Assembly: GCA_040217695.1 (NCBI GenBank)
Contig: JBEHWO010000257.1
Coordinates: 1-9,867 of the forward strand
Source of the DNA: CALARM01 sp040217695
Lineage (GTDB): Bacteria > Vulcanimicrobiota > SpSt-956 > JAKJGF01
Length of the DNA stretch: 9,867 nucleotides
Reading direction: 5' to 3'
The notes beneath the pieces are model-generated. The model was not told the DNA's origin. It did not search any database and saw nothing but the letters and a program-made list of their open reading frames with translations. Made by a program: the position numbers and the translations under genes. Numbering within the stretch: the first letter of the stretch is position 1; each line of letters starts with the position of its first letter. Below, in pieces: positions 6,284 to 9,867 of this stretch.

Positions 6284-6628
6284 TCATGATAGACCCAGTG
6301 CCAGTAGAAGTTTTTCCTCCAGTTTTTCCATTAGCCCGTCACTGATTTCGCCCAATCGCTTTTTTGCAAGTGATTTACTGAGATTATGCAGTTTTGACAT
6401 TCGAAATACGGAATCTATTTTCAGGCCTGTTCCTGGAAACTCTGACTCAGAGGTCAATAAAAGAAAATCTGTATCTAAAAGTGGTCTGATTATATTTGAC
6501 GTAATAAGGGCAACAATAAAATCCTGTTGCCCCCGATCTTCAGGAGATATTACAAGAACAGGGCGAACCTTTGTAGAACTTAGATCTGAAAAAGGAAAAG
6601 TAATGAGAACTATATCTCCTCTATTCAT
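6284..6628 (-). CDS. MazF/PemK-family endoribonuclease toxin
   Basis: Type II toxin predicted to cleave mRNA (114 residues, normal for the family). The N-terminal signature MNRGDIVLITFPFSDLSS is followed by KVRPVLVIS, with R22 matching the catalytic Arg (R25) of B. subtilis MazF, and by VALITSNI, with T43 matching catalytic Thr48. The C-terminal half (KIDSVFRMSKLHNLSKSLAK) has the typical SK(L/I) segment and a closing helix. Both active residues are present, so the toxin is probably functional. Its ATG overlaps the antitoxin stop (ATGA), the usual translational coupling. No distinct ribosome-binding site is needed or obvious (AGATATAGTT precedes it). Target sequence specificity cannot be read from the protein. 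Confidence 0.93.
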   Translation of the reverse strand: MNRGDIVLITFPFSDLSSTKVRPVLVISPEDRGQQDFIVALITSNIIRPLLDTDFLLLTSESEFPGTGLKIDSVFRMSKLHNLSKSLAKKRLGEISDGLMEKLEEKLLLALGLS

Positions 6629-6855
6629 AATGGTTCACCATCTTCAATGGTATAAATATCATTTGAAGGGTCATTTAAATAGTCAAAAGAGCCAGTTTTC
6701 TCTGCGGCAATAATAATTTCCATATTACTCATTTCATTATAATATATAGATTTTTTCCCTTTTTGCTCTAAAAAATCAATAAATTCGAAAATAACAAGTA
6801 GTTTATCAGATGGTAAATGTTCTAATTTTTTAGTTATCTCCTGAATAGTTATCAT
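6625..6855 (-). CDS. Antitoxin partner of the MazF-type toxin (DUF2281-like)
   Basis: A 76-residue protein directly upstream of, and overlapping by 4 nt, the MazF-type toxin. The N-terminal half (LEHLPSDKLLVIFEFIDFLE) has the pattern LPxxKLxxxxxFIxFLExK common in DUF2281-like antitoxins. The C-terminal tail, with GSFDYLNDPSNDIYTIEDGE, is acidic and probably disordered, as expected for the part that wraps and blocks MazF; a similar FDFWDNxxDDxY pattern recurs in partners of this MazF subgroup. There is no obvious ribbon-helix-helix or AbrB-type DNA-binding domain, so how it binds DNA is unclear. A strong AAGGAG lies about 10 nt before the ATG. Family assignment is from pattern memory; the role as antitoxin rests mainly on position. 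Confidence 0.85.
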   Translation of the reverse strand: MITIQEITKKLEHLPSDKLLVIFEFIDFLEQKGKKSIYYNEMSNMEIIIAAEKTGSFDYLNDPSNDIYTIEDGEPL

Positions 6856-6890
6856 CTTAAAACTTCTCCTTACATATAATTATTGTCTAT

Positions 6891-6937
6891 GGTATTATCT
6901 TATCACAGAGGGTATTAAAATTCAATAGCCGGGTATT
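6891..6937. promoter_or_regulatory. Promoter of the MazF module overlapped by three GGTATT repeats
   Basis: On the minus strand TTGAAT (6925-6920) and TAAGAT (6902-6897) are separated by 17 nt, with a TGA extended -10 element. GGTATT occurs on the plus strand at 6891-6896, 6911-6916 and 6932-6937, spaced 20 and 21 bp, about two helix turns. The first and second flank the -10 element and the third lies upstream of the -35. They could be operator half-sites for autoregulation by the toxin-antitoxin complex. Confidence 0.45.
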
Positions 6938-7010
6938 GCCGGGACTTGCGGATTACTCTGTTTTTTACACCTCGAGATTCTTTATTTCCATATCTATAAA
7001 GAGAAATATC

Positions 7011-7019
7011 TGTTATAAT
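7011..7019 (+). promoter_or_regulatory. Extended -10 promoter of the PIN module
   Basis: TGTTATAAT (7011-7019) is a perfect extended -10 element (TGnTATAAT). There is no good -35 hexamer at 17 nt, as is common for extended -10 promoters. Transcription would begin near 7026, giving a ~66-nt leader that contains a small TTTCCT/AGGAAA inverted repeat (7039-7044, 7057-7062) and ends with AGAGGA 8 nt before the ATG. Confidence 0.6.
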
Positions 7020-7091
7020 TATATTATGGATTAATAAATTTCCTGGTTTTTTTCATAGGAAAATATTTTAATTTACTAGAGGATTTTTATT

Positions 7092-7571
7092 ATGAAAAAA
7101 TTACAATTGTATATTGAAACATCAGTATGGAATTTTTATTTTGCTAATGATTCTCCTGAGAAAAAAGAATATACTATTCAATTTTTTAATAATGTTGTTA
7201 GTAGAGGATTATGCGAAGTTTATATATCCGACACAGTTATACGAGAAGTTTTAAAAGCTGAAGAAGATGTTAAAAATAATCTGTTGAATTTAATCAACAG
7301 GTTTGATGTTACTGTTCTGGATATTACTGAAGAAATAAATGAACTGGCAAATATTTATCTCAGTGAATGTGCTTTGCCTTGCAGGGCTATTGCAGATGCT
7401 ACTCATACTGCTATTGCCACTGTATATGGTATTGACTGTCTTATTAGCTGGAATCTTAAGCACCTGGCTAATCTTAACAGAATAAAGAAGATTAACAGTG
7501 TTAATTTAAAATCAGGATACAGGCAAATAGATATATTCACTCCAATGGAGGTGTTATACTATGGAGAATAA
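7092..7571 (+). CDS. PIN-domain ribonuclease toxin (VapC-like)
   Basis: A 159-residue PIN-domain protein predicted to be a Mg2+-dependent RNase toxin. The N-terminal motif YIETSVWNFYFANDSPEK carries E9 where most VapC proteins have the first catalytic Asp; the next acidic residues are E52 in ISDTVIREVLKA and D102 in AIADATHTAIA. The fourth position is in the SWNLKHLAN motif (118-127), with N121 in place of the usual Asp. The ETSVWNF plus WNxKHLAN combination marks a distinct PIN subgroup that I recall being paired with short antitoxins. AGAGGA 8 nt upstream supports the start. The last 11 bases overlap the downstream gene, with the toxin first, the reverse of classical vapBC. RNA target unknown. 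Confidence 0.88.
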   Translation: MKKLQLYIETSVWNFYFANDSPEKKEYTIQFFNNVVSRGLCEVYISDTVIREVLKAEEDVKNNLLNLINRFDVTVLDITEEINELANIYLSECALPCRAIADATHTAIATVYGIDCLISWNLKHLANLNRIKKINSVNLKSGYRQIDIFTPMEVLYYGE

Positions 7572-7740
7572 AGAATCAAAGGCAATGATTGATGTATTGA
7601 AATGGCGTGAAAAAGTAAATGAAGAGCTATCTGAAATGACTGATGAAGAAAGGATTGAATATTTTAAGAATACAAATAAATTAATAGAACAGTATGGCTT
7701 TAAATTTAAGAGAATTACAAAAGAGAAGTGCCTTTTATAA
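7561..7740 (+). CDS. Probable antitoxin of the PIN toxin (59 residues)
   Basis: A short gene starting inside the end of the PIN gene (11-nt overlap, different frame) with a strong GGAGGTG 7 nt before its ATG, so translation is clearly intended. The protein, beginning MENKESKAMIDVLKWREKVN, is highly charged, and the centre reads ELSEMTDEERIEYFKNTNKL. The pattern MxxxxWREKxxxELxxMTxEExxxYFxxxTxxL resembles the short proteins I recall next to this PIN subgroup (often written with MTxEEExxYWR). It is predicted to be mostly helical with no clear DNA-binding fold. Its role as antitoxin is inferred from position, size and this pattern. No intrinsic terminator follows directly; a repeat hairpin begins 33 bp downstream. 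Confidence 0.85.
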   Translation: MENKESKAMIDVLKWREKVNEELSEMTDEERIEYFKNTNKLIEQYGFKFKRITKEKCLL

Positions 7741-7772
7741 TTAAAGAGTATAGGAATTTTCATTTTTTATAG

Positions 7773-7845
7773 GGTGTCAGGTGCTGGGGGTTAGGTGTTG
7801 GGTAATTATAAACCCAAAACCTGACACCTAAAATCCAAAACCCAA
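7773..7845. repeat. Heptamer-periodic inverted repeats after the PIN module
   Basis: The left side parses as GGTGTCA GGTGCTG, then GGGGTTA GGTGTTG (7773-7800), four degenerate 7-mers. The right side parses as five C-rich 7-mers (7811-7845; AACCCAA AACCTGA, CACCTAA AATCCAA, AACCCAA). They form nested stems: GGTGTCAGGT (7773-7782) with ACCTGACACC (7819-7828), and TTGGGT (7798-7803) with ACCCAA (7812-7817). A hairpin here could end PIN-module transcription, but no U-run follows. Confidence 0.75.
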
Positions 7846-7888
7846 TTATAACTTGTAATTAGAGTTTAAAAATTTGACCGATGAAAAA

Positions 7889-7912
7889 ATCCTGGCAATC
7901 CTGAAAATCCTG
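7889..7912. repeat. ATCCTG direct repeat with 9-bp period
   Basis: ATCCTG occurs at 7889-7894, 7898-7903 and 7907-7912, exactly 9 bp apart, with similar A/T-rich linkers; a degenerate ATCCCTG follows at 7920-7926. This is a separate family from the 7-bp repeats. Confidence 0.7.
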
Positions 7913-7989
7913 GTTGAAAATCCCTGTCCTGTTTGACAAATTTCCTCTCCGGTGATAAAATATTAAAACTTTTTACATTCACTCATCTG

Positions 7990-8009
7990 TTTTGTGAAAA
8001 CTTACAAAA
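7990..8009. promoter_or_regulatory. Inverted repeat directly upstream of the wecA -35 element
   Basis: TTTTGT (7990-7995) and ACAAAA (8004-8009) are perfect arms with an 8-bp spacer, ending 4 bp before the -35 hexamer. Position and geometry fit a dimeric regulator site; no regulator is identifiable. Confidence 0.3.
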
Positions 8010-8013
8010 GGAA

Positions 8014-8042
8014 TTGAATATTTCTCTGTAGAATGATATAAT
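8014..8042 (+). promoter_or_regulatory. Sigma-A-type promoter for wecA-wecB
   Basis: TTGAAT (8014-8019), a 17-nt spacer and TATAAT (8037-8042), with TGA completing an extended -10. This is the best promoter in the window. Transcription would start near 8049, leaving a ~129-nt leader. A GAAAAAT/ATTTTTC palindrome (8057-8072) lies just after the start point and may be an operator or small hairpin. Confidence 0.75.
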
Positions 8043-8177
8043 AACGTGGGTATATGGAAAAATTTATTTTTCAAGTAAATATTGTGATTGGTTAGATAAA
8101 TGTTTTTTTGAGAGAAAAGGGGAGACATTGAAGATGCTCTGAAAATTCGTTGTTTTATATAAGGAGGCTTATTATTT

Positions 8178-9152
8178 ATGCTGAGTGCAAGTTACGGGGT
8201 TACCTTTATGGTAGCCCTTCTTATAAGCTGTGCCCTTACCCCTCTTGTCAGAAAATTTTCCTTCTGGGCAAACATTGTTGCAGCTCCGAGTCCGAGAAAA
8301 GTCCATAAAGTTCCTATGCCACAGGCAGGAGGCCTTGCTGTTTACGGAGGTTTTATACTTACTCTCGTGGTGGTGTTTTATTTCGGTATTATGGACAGAA
8401 ATATTCTTATGACAAGACTCTGGACACAGTTACTCGGTCTGTTTATCGGAGGCACTTTTATACTTATCCTGGGGGTTTTTGATGATAAATATGCTCTTCC
8501 TGCAAAGGTAAAACTGGCAGGACAGATTATTGCGGCAGTTATTTTAGTTTTATTCGGAATTAAAGTGGAATTTTTAAGCACCCCATTTAATGGTATGTTC
8601 TTCCTTCCTTCCTGGATGAGTGTGGGGCTTACCGTATTATGGGTAGTAGGGCTTACAAATGCCCTTAATCTTATAGATGGTCTGGATGGACTCCTGGCGG
8701 GTGTAACTGGTATTTCCTGTTTTGTTTTATTTATGATTGCCATGCAGAAGGGGCAGTTCCTTGTGGCTATTCTGCTTCTCGCTTTAATGGGCAGTTGCTG
8801 CGGATTTTTAAGATATAATTTCAATCCTGCAAAGATTTTTATGGGTGATACGGGATCATTATTTCTGGGGTATATGCTTGCCGCTCTTTCCATAGTAGGT
8901 GCTCTTAAAAGTACAGCCACTCTTGCCTTCGGCGTTCCCATCCTTGTATTTGCCCTCCCTATTTTCGATACTACATCTGCAATAGTGAGAAGATTTTTGA
9001 AAGGAAGGCCCATTTTCCAGCCAGATAAAGAACATTTTCATCATCAGTTACTGAAGCTCGGTTTAAACCACAGGCAGGCAGTACTCTTTATTTATCTTAT
9101 CAGCGGATTTATGGGGGTTGCCGCTCTGGCATTAAATTATGTGGCCCGTTAA
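8178..9152 (+). CDS. wecA: Polyprenyl-phosphate N-acetylhexosamine-1-phosphate transferase (WecA/TagO family)
   Basis: Membrane enzyme that transfers a sugar-1-phosphate, usually GlcNAc-1-P from UDP-GlcNAc, to undecaprenyl phosphate, the first step of many envelope glycans. 324 residues with about ten hydrophobic helices. Family motifs: PSPRKVHKVPMPQAGGLAVY (37-56), VFDDKYALPAKVKL (100-113) with D102/D103, NALNLIDGLDGLLAGV (161-176) with D167/D170, NFNPAKIFMGDTGSLFLGY (214-232) with D224, and the HFHH loop (286-289) that separates WecA/TagO enzymes from MraY. The Asp that often starts the RKxH motif (D35 in E. coli) is Ala35. AAGGAGG 10 nt upstream fixes the start. It is followed after 6 bp by wecB. 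Whether the sugar is GlcNAc or another N-acetylhexosamine cannot be told. Confidence 0.94.
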   Translation: MLSASYGVTFMVALLISCALTPLVRKFSFWANIVAAPSPRKVHKVPMPQAGGLAVYGGFILTLVVVFYFGIMDRNILMTRLWTQLLGLFIGGTFILILGVFDDKYALPAKVKLAGQIIAAVILVLFGIKVEFLSTPFNGMFFLPSWMSVGLTVLWVVGLTNALNLIDGLDGLLAGVTGISCFVLFMIAMQKGQFLVAILLLALMGSCCGFLRYNFNPAKIFMGDTGSLFLGYMLAALSIVGALKSTATLAFGVPILVFALPIFDTTSAIVRRFLKGRPIFQPDKEHFHHQLLKLGLNHRQAVLFIYLISGFMGVAALALNYVAR

Positions 9153-9158
9153 TATTCT

Positions 9159-9867
9159 ATGAAGAAGATAAAAATTATAACTATATTCGGAACAAGACCT
9201 GAAGCAGTTAAAATGGCTCCTGTCGTTTCTGCTTTAAATAATTTCCCTGGCGAGATCTTATCTAAAGTTCTGGTTACGGCACAGCACAGAGAAATGCTGG
9301 ATCAGTGTCTGAATTTTTTTTCCATAAAACCTGATTATGACCTGGATATAATGCAGGACAGGCAGAGCCTTTCTGAAATAACATGCCGTGCCCTTGCAGG
9401 AGTTGAAGATGTATTAAAACAGGAAAAACCTGATATGATTCTTGTTCAGGGCGATACTACGACAGTTTTTTCTGCCAGTCTTGCAGCTTTTTATCAGCAG
9501 ATAAAAGTAGGACATGTCGAAGCAGGTCTCAGAACAGATGATATATACAATCCTTTTCCGGAAGAGATTAACAGACGCCTTGCAAGTGTAATATGTAACC
9601 TCCATTTTGCCCCTACCATTCAGGCAAAAAATAATCTGTTACATTGCGGTATAAATTCCGGTATATTTATTACAGGTAATACCGTTATAGACGCTCTTTT
9701 TTCCATATTAAAAGTTACAGACGAAAAAAATTATCTTCCTTCTTATATATCACAGAGCAAAAACAGGATAATCTTTGTGGAAACCCACAGAAGAGAAAAC
9801 TGGGGAGAACCTATGGAGAATATCTGCAGAGCTCTTTTTCAGATTATAAATGATTATAAAGATACGG
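9159..9867 (+). CDS. wecB: UDP-N-acetylglucosamine 2-epimerase, N-terminal 236 residues (cut by window edge)
   Basis: Converts UDP-GlcNAc to UDP-ManNAc, the precursor for ManNAc- or ManNAcA-containing glycans. About 60% of a usual ~375-residue enzyme is visible and stays open to the right edge. Motifs of the non-hydrolysing epimerase family: FGTRPEAVKMAP (10-21), TAQHREMLDQ (40-49), VQGDTTT (96-102) with D99, VGHVEAGLRT (117-126) with E121, PFPEEINRR (132-140) with E135, TGNTVIDAL (172-180), and THRRENWG (209-216) with H210. These match the catalytic D95, E117, E131 and H213 of E. coli WecB. The ATG lies 6 bp after the wecA stop with no clear ribosome-binding site, so translation is probably coupled to wecA. 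Confidence 0.96.
   Translation, partial: MKKIKIITIFGTRPEAVKMAPVVSALNNFPGEILSKVLVTAQHREMLDQCLNFFSIKPDYDLDIMQDRQSLSEITCRALAGVEDVLKQEKPDMILVQGDTTTVFSASLAAFYQQIKVGHVEAGLRTDDIYNPFPEEINRRLASVICNLHFAPTIQAKNNLLHCGINSGIFITGNTVIDALFSILKVTDEKNYLPSYISQSKNRIIFVETHRRENWGEPMENICRALFQIINDYKDT

Larger units (their letters stand above)
7741..8177. other. Non-coding interval between the PIN module and wecA
   Basis: No gene is supported here. Contents in order: 7-bp-periodic inverted repeats (7773-7845), three ATCCTG units at 9-bp spacing (7889-7912), a TTTTGT-N8-ACAAAA inverted repeat (7990-8009), the wecA promoter (8014-8042), and a ~130-nt leader with a GAAAAAT/ATTTTTC palindrome and a strong ribosome-binding site. 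Confidence 0.7.

Noticed and set aside
7554..7763. Minus-strand 69-codon open frame
   Set aside because: It is the antisense shadow of the 59-residue probable antitoxin, which has a strong GGAGGTG start signal.
8378..9013. Long open frame (211 codons) on the minus strand
   Set aside because: It lies wholly antisense to wecA, which has complete family motifs and a strong ribosome-binding site; the antisense product shows no recognisable domain.
9414..9605. Minus-strand open frame of 63 codons
   Set aside because: Antisense to wecB, whose catalytic motifs run through this stretch.

Overview
This is a low-G+C bacterial chromosome segment (A/T-rich by eye, with an even richer third codon position). 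Its genes lie in two blocks that diverge around position ~7000. All strong Shine-Dalgarno motifs and sigma-A-type promoters point to Bacteria. The NADH-dehydrogenase genes have the separate nuoC/nuoD arrangement and the short NuoD form seen in many anaerobic or deep-branching lineages. I cannot name the phylum. The frequent 7-bp tandem repeats in the gaps suggest an environmental, possibly uncultivated, bacterium, but that is only an impression.

Region 1 (minus strand, 5259 down to 1) is a tightly packed complex I operon read nuoA-nuoC-nuoD-nuoH-nuoJ-nuoK-nuoL, with nuoL running off the left edge. Two genes normally found inside this order are absent: nuoB between nuoA and nuoC, and nuoI between nuoH and nuoJ. 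nuoE, nuoF and nuoG are not seen either. So every complex I gene expected to carry an iron-sulfur cluster is missing from the part visible here, while the quinone-site and proton-pumping membrane genes remain. The slot where nuoB is expected holds a GTGACGC heptamer array.

Region 2 (minus strand, 5880-5389) is a cyclophilin-type peptidyl-prolyl isomerase (ppiB). GTGAAAA heptamer arrays lie on both sides of it. One array pair forms a long hairpin that contains the gene's last codons and stop and probably acts as its terminator.

Region 3 (about 5881-6283) is non-coding. It contains a perfect inverted repeat, another heptamer array and a MITE-like element of about 103 bp with imperfect 26-bp terminal inverted repeats.

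Region 4 (6284-7740) holds two toxin-antitoxin modules transcribed away from each other: a MazF/PemK-type toxin with an upstream antitoxin (minus strand), and a PIN-domain toxin followed by a 59-residue probable antitoxin (plus strand, toxin first). The divergent control region carries three GGTATT repeats spaced 20-21 bp.

Region 5 (7741-8177) is non-coding: a 7-bp-periodic inverted repeat, a 9-bp ATCCTG repeat, and a good extended -10 promoter (TTGAAT-17-TATAAT) for the next genes.

Region 6 (plus strand, 8178-9867) starts a surface-polysaccharide operon. A WecA/TagO-type polyprenyl-phosphate sugar-1-phosphate transferase is followed by UDP-GlcNAc 2-epimerase (wecB, cut by the right edge). 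Together they would make the lipid-linked first sugar and UDP-ManNAc for an envelope glycan. No phage, CRISPR, tRNA or rRNA was found.
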